Below, piece by piece: positions 35,701 to 45,578 of a DNA stretch of 64,000 bases. Made by a program: the position numbers and the translations under genes. Where the stretch lies: contig NC_092688.1 in NCBI RefSeq assembly GCF_964275005.1, positions 25,720,934 through 25,784,933 on the forward strand. The letters run 5' to 3'. Source of the stretch: Diadema setosum (lineage: Eukaryota > Echinodermata > Echinoidea > Diadematoida > Diadematidae). The notes beneath the pieces were generated by a model. That model saw only the letters and a program-made list of their open reading frames with translations. It searched no databases and was not told where the DNA came from. The stretch's first letter is position 1, and the number at the start of each line of letters is the position of its first letter.

Positions 35701-35795
35701 AGAGCAAATCACACACGACAACATTACGCCGAGAATCCTTTTGGATTGACAAGTTAAAAACCCTCCACCCAAACGGAATTAACATAGAACCTTAA
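32742..35795 (+). CDS. Penelope-like element reverse transcriptase / GIY-YIG endonuclease
   Basis: 1017 codons without interruption. An N-terminal basic and coiled region (roughly residues 50-340) is followed by the reverse transcriptase: IIKPADKGSAVVI near 405, LPKIHKQNNPGRPIVSG near 485, DVTSLYTNIP near 557, QGTAMGTPVAPTYANIFMG near 615, RRYIDDIFFLW near 655 with the catalytic Asp pair, and HFLDV near 697. A Cys-containing segment (FYRCNSRKCNLH, near 876) leads to a GIY-YIG nuclease: CVIYLLTC with QYVGKT near 917-935, a conserved Arg, and RRESFWIDKL near 996. This is the canopy of endonuclease-bearing Penelope-like elements. The first ATG lies inside the pLTR; the ATG at 32895 (MTNNNDE) is a plausible alternative start. 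It is probably still competent or only recently silenced. Confidence 0.95.
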   Translation: MFWSSLLMPVFILHGLYSYPYTRIHGVGTDGCCTPAIWPISSTTSLTIHATMTNNNDETINRLTCNLSDHLERRIRYQLHAEFLGKYRKRGIVPKGLLLKKTPAFIDNSSREQWESILYKASCQLRDLTIQVLEKKITELQQQTADHQEKLRLATSPRTYHDTMNGIHRDCMTVKTGIVKRKVRKLGRDEREQNPQINNTNESHINAVSERVSKTTNTTSERKRTNRRFRRKRQGRKTSKNTCNNNNAQNVPPESLVEHPMAAIVNLSHHKLSSAETSLLSKGLKFCPTPPQVDVQSINKDFESFKRKMSLKAHFSTDQRDKENDNANTSSPLTYPGTQDNTNTFIPPKPANMWSPPITNPHLSVYLSNIQSEMEDNAKSYNSSRHIDNLTKDEREALKALKSKKDIIIKPADKGSAVVIMSTNDYIAEGDRQLSNSTTYKKLPADPTPQHLQKVKDAVQSLDVDSDTKRYLVPKNPVCPSLYFLPKIHKQNNPGRPIVSGCSCPTVEISRFLDFHLRPLAQRLPSYLKDTTHFLNHILDINTHHTPLSSRTLLVTADVTSLYTNIPHQEGMQACKEALNTRTNTHPPTDQLLRLLHLVLTLNNFSFNGEHYLQIQGTAMGTPVAPTYANIFMGKVEHAILSLTNPPLLKTSWRRYIDDIFFLWNGSPRSLASLQEKMNNIHPTIKFTFDSSPEQTHFLDVTIKHADSQLHTELYTKPTDTHTYLLPTSCHPAHSFKGIVYSQALRVTRICSNTESLEHHLQQLAQHFIQRGYNKQMVHNQITRARHTPRDELLSYRKGGDTHKQDIFFPITYSPATAKLPHITHKHHQTLQQSDNTRELFPKPPTISFRRGRTIRDLLVRAKDPSPSTPSHKPNGFYRCNSRKCNLHQHIVETTTFQSTTTGRQFKISSHINCKSTCVIYLLTCSLCHKQYVGKTETTLYTRINNTLSEIRNYHNPHHKTLPYTKHFNLPSHSLSNLQLTAIEAIESKSHTTTLRRESFWIDKLKTLHPNGINIEP

Positions 35796-36009
35796 TGTCT
35801 TTTTTGTTTTTTTTTTCCTTTTTTTTTTCTTTTTTACTGATTGTCAGATATGTATGAGTAATTGTAGAAATAAATGTAAGTATGTATGTATGTTTGTATA
35901 TATATTTTGTTTTTGAATCATGGGAAAGTATTGAATAGATGTATGAGGGTGTATTATATAGAGATAGATGAGAGGAGATTGATTGAATGTTAGTGTATAA
36001 AAATATGTT

Positions 36010-36854
36010 ATTTTTTTAGATTATTACAATATTTGTTAGACTAATTGAATGTTAGTATATGATAAATATGTTATTGTTTGAGAAGGTTAGAATAATTTTT
36101 AGTTAGATAGAATTAGTGATTGATGTACATGTAGGTAGATATATGATAGGTAATGTAATAATGGTATATGTATTTTGGGAAAGTTGAACTGCAGTTAAAG
36201 TAACGTGGTTGTAAGTATGTAAGTATTTGGATAAATAGATTCATGTGTATAAATTATATTATGTATGCGGATATGTATGTTTGTATGTATTATAAGAGGT
36301 GTATTAATATGTAGAAATTGTAATGGTAATTTGGAAGTTTTTTTGTATTGTTGGATGGAAAAAATTTTTGAGTATTGGTAGTTTTTGATTGATTATTGAG
36401 AACGAGCCTTAGTACAGGAACGCCCCCCCCCCATATACACAAATACATATAAGATACACCCGACCACAATCTTCACACAGACAACACTACAAGACCACAC
36501 TCAGCACCAACACAGTAAGTTTTGTTTTGCGATTGTATTTAGTAATAGTATGCTGATTTGTTTTTTGTTATAAAATGCGCTGAATTGAGGTATGCTTTAT
36601 GTTGAGTATATTTTGAAATGTATAGTATATGAGGCTAGTTGAGTTTAGTATGATTTTATACCTAGGTTGATTTTATTTATACGTTGTTGTCATTGACTGT
36701 ATAGATCCTGAAGAAGGGCTTTTCGCCCGAAAGCTCGATGATTAAAGGGGTGCTACCCAACACCAGCCACGTCTATTAATGTGCAAGATTTGATGTCAAT
36801 AGATTTACTGTTCTTGCACCGCCCGCCATGTTTTGGTCAAGTCTTTTGATGCCA

Positions 36855-36857
<3 letters not shown>
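36010..36857 (+). repeat. Right pLTR of the Penelope-like element
   Basis: Nearly identical to the left pLTR, including the hammerhead-like core at 36708-36732. It is followed directly by (TA)n. Confidence 0.92.

Positions 36858-36898
<41 letters not shown>
36858..36898. repeat. TA microsatellite at right edge of Penelope-like element
   Basis: About 40 bases of TA repeat, the remainder of the target tract. Confidence 0.92.
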
Positions 36899-36900
<2 letters not shown>

Positions 36901-37129
36901 TATGCTTAAATACGGCTGCCACAATACCATTCCAAGGTGCTGAGTCAGGGTGCAATGGCAAAGAGGGTAAGAAAACACACCTAATCTTATTTTGTCTTCA
37001 TTTTTCCTCCTGACGAGATAGCTGGATAGCCCGTATGCAACTAGATGGTCTGTTTGTAAAGCTGGCCAGTCGTATGTGTACTTGGAGTGGACCACTTTGC
37101 CGGTTTATGCACCTTGAGTTTTCCGATAA

Positions 37130-37363
37130 CGAAATGCCGATTCGGGATCTTTTCATGTGTCTGGGTTTGTGATTCTTTCACACAAGGGACTTCCACTTTT
37201 TATATCCAAGTGATGAGGTGCAAAGTGTTGTGCCTCTACTAGAGGGGACGGTATGACAACACACACCAATGCTTAGCTAGACTTGAGATAAGTGGGATTC
37301 GAATCCGCGCCGGAACACAAGTCCCTCTAAGCCAAATGCTACCGACTGAGCCACCTCGTCACC
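37130..37363 (-). mobile_element. tRNA-derived SINE
   Basis: On the minus strand the head reads TGGCTCAGTCGGTAGCA (A box) and GGATTCGAATCCC (B box) at pol III promoter spacing, followed by a tRNA-unrelated body toward 37130. The acceptor arms do not pair, so it is a SINE head rather than a working tRNA gene. Confidence 0.7.
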
Positions 37364-37364
37364 T

Positions 37365-38775
37365 TTCATGGTCAATTACATAACTTCCCAGCTGGCAAGC
37401 GATATGATTCTCCTCCTGCTGAAATTGGTGTATGCCTGCTCTCCCTTGGCAAGACAGCGTCTGCTTCTTCAGTGAAGGAAGCAATGGCCGAAGCTTCCAG
37501 GGAATCGAGTTCCTCAATCCAGATCAGACCAGTTTTCTAGGGGCAGTAAACTAAATTTGATCATTAAAGTCCTTTAATGGCAGTATCTTATCAGAGTAGG
37601 TGAAGACAATTCAGCTGAAGGTTTTTTTTTTCTTATCTTTTTTATTCTCTTTTTATCAAACGAAACCGTTTCTTTACTGAAAGCGCAAATGACTAGGGAA
37701 ACTGAACACCTATTGATGTCGTATGGGATACTCTGATCCTGAAGAAAATAATCTTAATTTTCCCTTTTGCGCAGCAACACTGTGCAGTCCCCTGACAAGA
37801 GATGGTGATGGCACCACTCAAATCTCAAATTATGATTGGAAGAGCGTAGCGGCTTGCTGAAAATTAAGATTGGAAAATAAAGAACTGCCCTCATTTATCA
37901 GCGCACAGATATCCAAGAATAAATGGGACGGACAACTCATCCTGAGCACCTGATTCGAGACGGAAATATCCAACAGGAATTGTGAGCTCACAATCCTTCA
38001 GCTTTCCAACAACTTAGATACGATCTCCGCAAAGATATCCTTGCAAAGAATGACATAATATTTTCTGAAAGCATTTTCTGAAAACAGTATACAATCGCAC
38101 GGATGAGCATAACATCAAATTTTCGGTAGTGTGCTTTTTTTAATCCCTTCGATCTGAGGGAGTTACGGGTGGGTCGTAATATTGAAAAGATAAAGGCCTT
38201 TTCAGCTCTTTCCTGTACAGCATACCTCTCTTCCAGAACCAAACATCAGGCACTGACAGGGTGCGACATTACTTCAGACTTGCTTTGATGTGGCATGCAA
38301 AATGCCTAAGTAGTATGGGTCCGCAAACCAGAGCTCACTGACACATTAACTACTTTAATAATCGTGCTCATGTCCAGCAAATACTGATGAGCAACAAGGT
38401 TTATGGGGCAGCCGGCGTCAACGAGGGTAGGCATCGTCTCGTCATAACGTGGGAGCAGATCATCAGAAACTACCCTATCTGCTCAAGCGGCGCTGTATCA
38501 ACATTTCGAAGTTCCGAGTGCTGCTGCAAGTGAGTTTCTACTGGAATCATGACATGAGTTTCTACTGGAATCATGACAGCATGGGTCATGATGTGATCCC
38601 TGACTTCAGGGAGACAGAGTGGAGTTGGAGGAAAGATGGCACAGGTACATGGCAATTACTAGTACTATCAGCCACCCTCCGCAATGCTTCAGTCAGTACC
38701 AAATTTCATTCTTCTGCACCACAGCTGTTTCAAGGCATGCATTGGAGGTGGAAAACATGGAAATAAAAAAATGTT
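37365..38775 (+). other. Unassigned stretch with decayed coding-like sequence
   Basis: A plus-strand frame from about 37366 reads HNFPAGKRYDSPPAEIG and continues through KTASASSVKEAMAEAS to a stop near 37540. It has no start or splice sites that I trust. A second open stretch is at 38449-38766 and contains a short direct repeat of GAGTTTCTACTGGAATCATG. Possibly the remains of an element gene; no family recognised. Confidence 0.3.
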
Positions 38776-38776
38776 A

Positions 38777-38850
38777 AAGAAATGAATGAATGAATGAATG
38801 AATGAATGAATGAATGAATGAATGAATGAATGAATGGATGGATGAATGAA
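38777..38850. repeat. GAAT tetranucleotide microsatellite
   Basis: About 17 tandem ATGA units with a GGAT variant near the end. Confidence 0.95.
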
Positions 38851-38944
38851 GGTGAAAATGCACAATGTAGAGCAGGTGTCAGACGAGCCATGGTCAACAG
38901 TTTGATATTGCTGGAAAATTAAAGGGGGGAAGGGGATTTAGGGC

Positions 38945-39375
38945 CTATCTGACGGGAGGAGACATTGTCTCAATGCCAGCGTCTCGAAGAAATTATTTTC
39001 ACTGTCACAACTAATGCAATTTCCAGGGCGACGTCCAAGACGTCTTCAAACGAAGGGAAAACTTATTTGCTTGGAAGTCACGGGGATGTTGGCACGGCTT
39101 TTGCAGTCGCAGGGATTTATCAGAGGCGTCTTTTCTCAGCGACTTCTCCCTTTCGTCGCCATTATGTTATTACGGTCTCCACAAGATGCGGGGACATCTC
39201 GAAGATGTTGAAGACAAATTTAGTCCCCACGACATGGCCACAGTGATGGAGACTTCGCAGAGACGTCTCGGAGACAAGCTGAAAGACGGAAATAGTCTCT
39301 TCAAAAATCGAAAATGTTCGATTCTCCTGCGAATCCTGGAGATTGGGCTCGTCTCCAGGAGACGTGCCTCGTAGA
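38945..39375. repeat. GAGAC/GACGTC-rich segment
   Basis: Dense GAGACGT, GTCTC and GACGTC words in both orientations over about 430 bases, giving overlapping open frames on both strands. The pattern suggests a repeat-derived segment; no ends could be fixed. Confidence 0.45.
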
Positions 39376-39379
39376 GATG

Positions 39380-40730
39380 TTGCGGAGAGTAGAGTTACAA
39401 CCGTATAGTGTTCAGACCAACGAGATACCAACTTATAAAGTCTTGTGATATCATACCAATTTGCGTCCAAACACTTTGGATAGAATCTTAATAGACCCTA
39501 GAAGGTGTTATGAAAGTTGTACTATAGCATATCTCATCTGTACCCTGTTAATGGTGTCACTGTGGCACCTGTGAAATATGCTTGTTCCCTACATGTCCGT
39601 CATGTTCTCTGAACGGCATATTTAGGTGTGGAGGCACATAAAAATTCCTATAAGGACTTTAGCATCGAACTTTGATACACAAGTTCGAAAATATCAAATT
39701 GATGCCAACCTGATGCACTAAAAACTCTCTTAAACACGACAGATTTTTTTCTTTATCCAGATTAGGACTGATCTTCATAGTTATTATTCCATTGAATTTA
39801 AATCGGAATTATGAATATCTATTGTGATTGAGGATCCCTGAACTGCAACAGAGAAGTAAAAACACTTCCCTTTTTAGTGGCAACGTCAAGGACGCTGGTA
39901 ATATAGAGAGTAGCCCCCCCCCCCCAATTGCTAAACTATTAATATATTCGGTAGCAATAGGATTCTATTTCTCATATATGTATGTTTTTAATTGCATTCC
40001 TTGCAGATGAAGATGAAAATAAGAATCCAATAATCAAATCTTGAAAACTCTTTAACTCTTTATGTGCCATGGTGGAAACCCCCTGTGTGCCACGTTATTC
40101 TGAGACACGAAGGTAGTCATACTTTGAGAAAGAATTCTGCTTTCCAATTTGTATAACTGCTACAAATTTCTGTTAAGATGGGCATGATAGTAGACAAAGT
40201 TAAAGAGGAATGCCAAGCTTTGTTTCGACATAAATTGTATGAAGAATCTATTTTCAATTTTTCTTTTGAATGACCAGTTGCTACATTACTGTAAAGACAT
40301 GGGTTTTGCATATAAAACCGTGACAAAAACTTAGAATGTACGAGCAAATCTAGTTGGGAACACCACTTGATAGTGAATCACCACATAGAATGCAAGCCGT
40401 ATAAATGAGAGGAACAAAAGCATGAGAAACGCTTTCATTGTGCCGCGGGATTAGCAGTGATTAGCGATTTATCGATCGGTTTTGGCGGCTTTGTTTGTTG
40501 AGCAGAATATGCGAAGTTGGCACGCCGTCGACTGAGTCGGACGTGCGAACGTGGCACATAAAGAGTTAAAAGGGCATTACCCATAATTCTAACTAGCTCT
40601 TTTGGCTGTCATTAAAGCAAATGCAAATATATTGAGTTCCGCAAATATGACCAGTTGGTGAGGACATTTCCTCTTAGCGCCTGTAATGTAAAAATAATTA
40701 ATGGAATGATTGTGACATTAACTATGATAT
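39380..40730. other. Intergenic, no gene seen
   Basis: AT-rich with short C-run near 39916. No exon structure was found. Confidence 0.45.
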
Positions 40731-40734
40731 TCCA

Positions 40735-41300
40735 TAGGGAGACCTTATAAGAACCTTTAGGGGGACCTTATAAGGAAAAGTTGACATCAGACCATAAAAA
40801 TAACTTCAGAATCGAATCCCTTGACCCATAAAACCTCTAAAGCTGATTTTTCAAATTCTTGTAACACTTTAAATATTTTGAATACTGGCCTTTAAACGTA
40901 CGTGGCAGCCATATTGGATTTTGCAAATATGCCGCCCCGGAGGGCGCCCTTCACAAGAAATACGCCTTTTTTTCAGCCGTCGACAACTGCAATTCTATTA
41001 CTAAGGCTGGCATTCCTGGAATATTGTATATGCATGGCCAAGCCATTTTTTTTTCAATAAACTGTTATGAATACAATGGCTTGACCCCTAAATGACCTTA
41101 AGTGACCTTATAAGGAAAATTTGATTTCAGACCATAAAGACAACTTCAGATTCGAATTCCTTGACCCAGAAAACGTCTTAACCTGACTTTTTAAACGATT
41201 GTAACCCTTTTATGTTTTCAAATGCAAGTGACCTTTAAACCAATATGGCGGCCATATTGGATTTTGCCAATATGGCCGCCCCAGAGGGCGCCCTTCTTGG
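40735..41300. repeat. Two tandem diverged units ending in CAGCCATATTGGATTTTGC-type sequence
   Basis: GACCTTATAAGGAAAA, CAGACCATAAA, AACTTCAGA, CTTGACCCA and CATATTGGATTTTGC appear in the same order in both units, about 350 bases apart. They sit just inside the right arm of the inverted repeat pair. Confidence 0.75.
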
Positions 41301-41400
41301 CGCCCATCAAAAATCGAAATAGTAGGGTTTGGGCTACATGTGTGCCAAATTTTGGTGCTTTTGGAAAATTTTGAACCAAAAATTCCTTGCGCCCCCCACT
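41212..41400 (-). repeat. Right arm of inverted repeat pair
   Basis: Inverse of 31023-31210, ending GCGCCCCCCACT. See the left arm. Confidence 0.6.
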
Positions 41401-41617
41401 AAAGGACATTGGTTGATGAATAAAATGAAGTGAATAAAACTGTTTTTCTTAAAGATTGCAAAACGATTTCGAGCAAGTGTCTTTACATATTAGATGAAAT
41501 TACAATTTTACATATCAACTGTCAAAAAAAGACAATTAAACAAATCTATGAGCAATAAGCATGCAAGTGACAATAATCGTAAGCACAGAGGACAATGTAA
41601 AATAAAGCAATCTTAAA

Positions 41618-41717
41618 AAAGGTGGGTCAGAACTTATTAGAATCGCTTTGTTTTGGATATCCCTGCCATTTCAAAACCGATTTTCATCAAATAAACATTG
41701 AATTCCTTTTCGAATTA
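41618..41717 (+). repeat. Interspersed repeat R1, copy 3
   Basis: Contains ATCGCTTTGTTTTGGATAT and ATTTTCATCAAATAAACATT like copy 1. Confidence 0.7.
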
Positions 41718-41719
41718 TA

Positions 41720-42905
41720 CAGTGCGTATCGGAAAAAGCGTTACACTTTTAGAAAAATTGTCTAAATTCCATTTCAAAATATATGAAGATTTGTTCATAT
41801 TTATGGATGCCCAGTAGTGTCATCTATCAAGTGCAGTCAACAAAACAATTTTTTGTTCTCGCTTGGCTGAACACTGACGCTCTTTGTCCAGAGTGTTAAA
41901 AATGACGTGGGCCAAATTGAAAGAAGATGGAAAATTCAGCCAGCAGTACAAATGAGTGTCCCCATTCAAACAAATTGCTCTTTTGCTCACAGTTTTGATT
42001 ATGTTATGATAGTTTAGGAATTTTCTTGCGAATTTCTGTCACGTTTTAAATGATTCCATTGTGTTGTAAAAGGTTGATTAACAACATCAAGATCTTTTAA
42101 GCAGTTATCACAAATCATGCACAGACATATCAAAACCACATGCCACTCACTCAGTCAAGAAGAAAAGTACAAAATTAATGCATCCTCAGATCATTCAATC
42201 AATCCAATCAATCAATCAATCAATCCATCAAGCAATCAATCAATCAACCAATCATTCATTCATTAATCTAATCAAATCAATCAATCAGTCAGTCATAATT
42301 GTATGCATGTTTAAAGTGGCAGATCGACATAAGATATGTCGACATATATATGGATATGTATAGGACGTGATTGATTGATTGGATTGATTGATTGATTAAT
42401 TGGATCGATTGTATTGATTGAATGATCTGAGAATGCATTAATTTTGTACTTTTCTTCTTGACTGAGTGACTGGCATGTGGTTTTGATATGTTTGTGCATG
42501 ATTTGTGATAACTGTGCCTAAAAGATCTTGATGTTGTTTATTAATCTTCCAAAACACAATGGAATCATTTAAAACGTGACAGAAAATCGCCAGAAAATTC
42601 CTAAGCTGTTAGCTATCATAACATAATCAAAACTGTGAGCAAAAGAGCAATTTGTTTGAATGAGAACACTTTTGTACTGTTGGCTGAATTTTCCATTTTC
42701 TTTCAATTTGGCACAAATCATTTTTCACACTCTGGACAAAGAGCGTCAGTGTTCATCCAAGCATGAACAGAAAATTGCTTTGTTGATTGCACTTGATAGA
42801 TGAGACTATTGAGCATCCATAGATATGAAAAAAAAAATCTTTGAAATATTTTGAAATGCAATTTAGACAATTTTTCTAAAAGTGTAACTTTTTTTATACG
42901 CCCTG
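41720..42905. mobile_element. 1.19-kb palindromic foldback element with TA flanks
   Basis: Arms of over 500 bases face each other: CAGTGCGTATCGG plus AGTGTAACGCTTT-type end and ACTTTTAGAAAAATTGTC on the left, their inverses on the right, and matching interior words such as CTCTTTGTCCAGAGTGT and CAATTTGTTTGAATG. TA dinucleotides abut both ends (41718-41719 and 42906-42907), as in Tc1/mariner-type insertions. The centre holds CAAT-type and GATT-type tetranucleotide repeats that are also inverse of each other (42190-42290 and 42368-42420). No transposase. Confidence 0.85.
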
Positions 42906-42909
42906 TATA

Positions 42910-43229
42910 GGCCCCCTACCTTCATACACACACACACCGAGAAATGAAGCCCCATCGCATACAAAACTCTATCACCCCCAACATGATTACTTTATTCTAG
43001 TGTACAGGTTTAGGGTTTAGATGCACACTCTTGGTCAAGAAAAAAAAAACTATAGAAAGGTTGCTCTAACAGCTTGGATGCCTCCTAATAGGTCTATAGT
43101 ACATCATGACGATGTGAGACAACATGCACATGGTTAGCGGGAAAAAGATTATTAGCATTCCAAATTATTACCCATGGTTCATTTCCTTCATATGGCATGT
43201 AGGCCTATAGAAATACATCAGTACTAGCA
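42910..43229. other. Short gap, no gene seen
   Basis: CA-rich patch near 42925 and otherwise plain AT-rich sequence; probably the 3' flank of the unassigned minus-strand gene. Confidence 0.4.
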
Positions 43230-43370
43230 TCATACTCTTTCGACGTCCTTGTAATCCTCAGATGTTTGCACTTTTAGACGGGTTGTATAGAAGTAAGCGC
43301 ATGCATCTTTCATTCTAATCCAGACAGGTTTGGCGTGATCCCTGATCAATTCTTCCATGACGTACTGGTG
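43230..43370 (-). CDS. Unrecognised gene D, terminal exon
   Basis: After TTTTTACCAG the phase 0 frame reads HQYVMEELIRDHAKPVWIR, continues through KDACAYFYTTRLKV and ends VERV-TGA, 46 residues. Composition is clearly protein-like (mixed charged, Trp, Tyr, Cys) rather than AT-rich noise. It follows in phase from the exon at 43937-44044. I do not recognise the family. Confidence 0.45.
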   Translation of the reverse strand, partial: HQYVMEELIRDHAKPVWIRMKDACAYFYTTRLKVQTSEDYKDVERV

Positions 43371-43936
43371 CTGGTAAAAAGAAATGATTACACAAGGAAA
43401 ACAAATCAGTTGACTTTGCAATACAATGGACTTGACTGCTCCCATAGATTCCGAAAATAAATGAATAGCAAAGAAGATGACTGAATCCATAGCAAGTTCA
43501 AATTATAAGGGTAGAACAGAATCCCTTTTTCACATGAGCACTTAGTGTCTTGCATCAGTTTTTACTTACTTTGCTGAATTTTCTGAAAATAATTCAGGTC
43601 TTTTTTTGTTGTTGCTTCCTTCTTATTCATCATCATTATCAAGCAGAGTTACGACCATTACTGTATCCTTTGTCTCTTGGGTGTAGATATTGACATCTGT
43701 AATTTACACTTTCAGTAGTATTTGCAATAAATCAATTTTCCATATTTTTTCTCTTTTTTTATGGATTGGATTCGGTTGTTGGGAGTAGGTCCTCTCCCCC
43801 TCCCCCCTAAAAAACAAACAAACAGAAGAACTTAAAGCATTTAAAATCTGCATTTTATAGAAAATCATTCACATGCCCTTTAAGTACAGGTGTACATAAT
43901 ATTCATTGATTTGGCTCTGCAATTTTGAGTACTAAC

Positions 43937-44044
43937 TTGATTTCCACTTTCCACATGGGTAGTAGACAGTGATGCATCACCAGTTGATTTAATCTGCTGA
44001 CTGCACCATGCCTCATTCTCTGCCAGCAGAGGTAATGTCTTACT
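43937..44044 (-). CDS. Unrecognised gene D, internal exon
   Basis: 108 nt from ATCCAG to AATCAA/GTTAGT, phase 0 to phase 0, reading SKTLPLLAENEAWCSQQI and then KSTGDASLSTTHVESGNQ. The same frame continues upstream past stop codons, so the acceptor sets the start. It joins cleanly to the exon at 43230-43370. Alternatively a fragment of a decayed gene. Confidence 0.4.
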
Positions 44045-44049
44045 CTGGA

Positions 44050-45450
44050 TTTATACAGTCGTCAGGACATCATCATCATCCACTTTGGTGTCATCGCTTT
44101 TCAAGACATCCTAATGGGCTTTACATTCAACTTTCACCACCTGTTGAGTTATGAAGAATTTACAGGGAATAAAACTGAATTTTCACTCAAAATATATTCA
44201 CTAACCCATCGTCATTCACATTCACATAACTTCGTAAAATTAAAGATACAGTGAAATCAGAGTTTTCTTGTGATTATATAAGCTTTGCTTTTTTCTACAC
44301 AGAGGAATAAAAATCAGTGTGTTGTAATGTATCATTCCCAGTCTAATCAAGTAAATGCACTACCTAAATTTTGTAAGGAGAAAAAAAAAATTAACATGAG
44401 CTGTCTACCTGGGTTTTTTTTTCTTTTTTCCCCTGTAAACTCTCTCTCTCTCTCTCTCTCTCTCTAAATTTAGTGGAGGTTCTGAGGTTCCAATGGGATG
44501 AGAAAATTAGACCAAAATAGGCCCTATTGTACCACCCCCCCCCCCAAAAAAAAAAAAAAAAAAATACCATGAGGTGGATTTGCCATGAGCAAACTGAAAT
44601 CAAAATCACCAATCTACCTGCTCATTATAATTTAGAACACTAATTAAAATAGCTTATCACTTAAATTTAAGATTTATGAGAGGTTTTAAAATGAAGCATG
44701 ATTTGGAAGATCCTGTCACACCCCCATCCCCCCCCCCCCATTGTGTCCTTGTTTTGCTGTAGGCCTATCATGTGCACTCACACCAAAAGTAAATCCTTCC
44801 TTAATAACATGAAAGTGTTACTGTCTACTACAAATGTATACATCTTACTCCAAAACATGTACAAACACATTGTATAAGATTATTTGCAAATAAAATTTGG
44901 TGAGATATCTCATGTGGTTTAGGGCCTATTGTTAGTACATAAATCAACGATTAACATAAAGTGTTTCTAAACAGGAGACTTGTTACCTGTGTGGTGTCTC
45001 CCGATCTGCTTGCCCCAAATAACTCAACCCAACTGTATCTCGGATGACGATTGGTGATAATGATGATGATGACGGTCTAGACCCTAATCAACATTGTTGC
45101 TCTCCTGTTTATAGAATAATCAGGGAAATAAAACTTACTGGAAGGCATCAAAAATAAGGACTATGGTCTAGAAGAACCTAACAATAGACACTAACGTTAC
45201 ACGGATAGGCCTGATACACTTTGACTGATGATGTTGAATTCAGGTAGAGTGATCTCAGACTTTCACTGTTTTATAGTTACTGAATAACCCCATGAAAACA
45301 CTAAAGTTACAATCAACAAAGTCACATTGATTTAGTAAGTACAATCTGTAATACCAAAGGGACTTAGAAATTTATTGACGCAACATATTAGTCCAGCCAA
45401 TTAACGTTACATTACAAAATACCAGCTTTCAATGAAGACTTAACATGTTA
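44050..45450. other. Probable gene D intron region
   Basis: Contains C-runs at about 44537 and 44731 and the CT microsatellite. A segment at 44987-45060 ends ACACAG/GTAACA and reads NRHPRYSWVELFGASRSG in one frame, which looks coding, but I could not fix its upstream boundary or match its phase, so it is not called as an exon. Confidence 0.3.
44440..44465. repeat. CT microsatellite
   Basis: (CT)13 or so, in the region of gene D introns. Confidence 0.9.
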
Positions 45451-45451
45451 C

Positions 45452-45513
45452 CTCTTTAACAGATTCTTGGGAAATGATATTTTCTCCTAAAGTGAGACGA
45501 AATTGAGGTAAAT
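45452..45513 (-). CDS. Possible further exon of gene D
   Basis: 62 nt between TCAACAG and AAAGAG/GTAACA with the only open frame reading LPQFRLTLGENIISQESVKE, phase 1 to phase 0. It lies just outside the 4.24-kb transposon, which would then sit in an upstream intron. Short and unverified. Confidence 0.3.
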
Positions 45514-45578
45514 CTGTTGAATATTTTTGGTGAAATAGTGGTTACAATAAAGGCGGTCGATGAGTAGTACAGACACTA

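Larger units (their letters stand above)
31727..36857 (+). mobile_element. Penelope-like retroelement, full length, with pLTRs and inverted 5' partial copy
   Basis: Two direct repeats of about 848 bp (31924-32771 and 36010-36857) flank one long frame. By eye they differ only in a C-run (11 versus 10 C), so the insertion is recent. Upstream of the left repeat, 31727-31917 is a 191-bp inverse copy of 32524-32714. Tandem pLTRs with a short inverted piece at the 5' side are the classical Penelope arrangement. Both outer ends join (TA)n, so it went into a TA microsatellite; no unambiguous target duplication can be read in that repeat. Confidence 0.93.

Noticed and set aside
37281..37363. Functional tRNA gene
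   Set aside because: A and B boxes are present but the acceptor stem does not pair and a SINE body follows.
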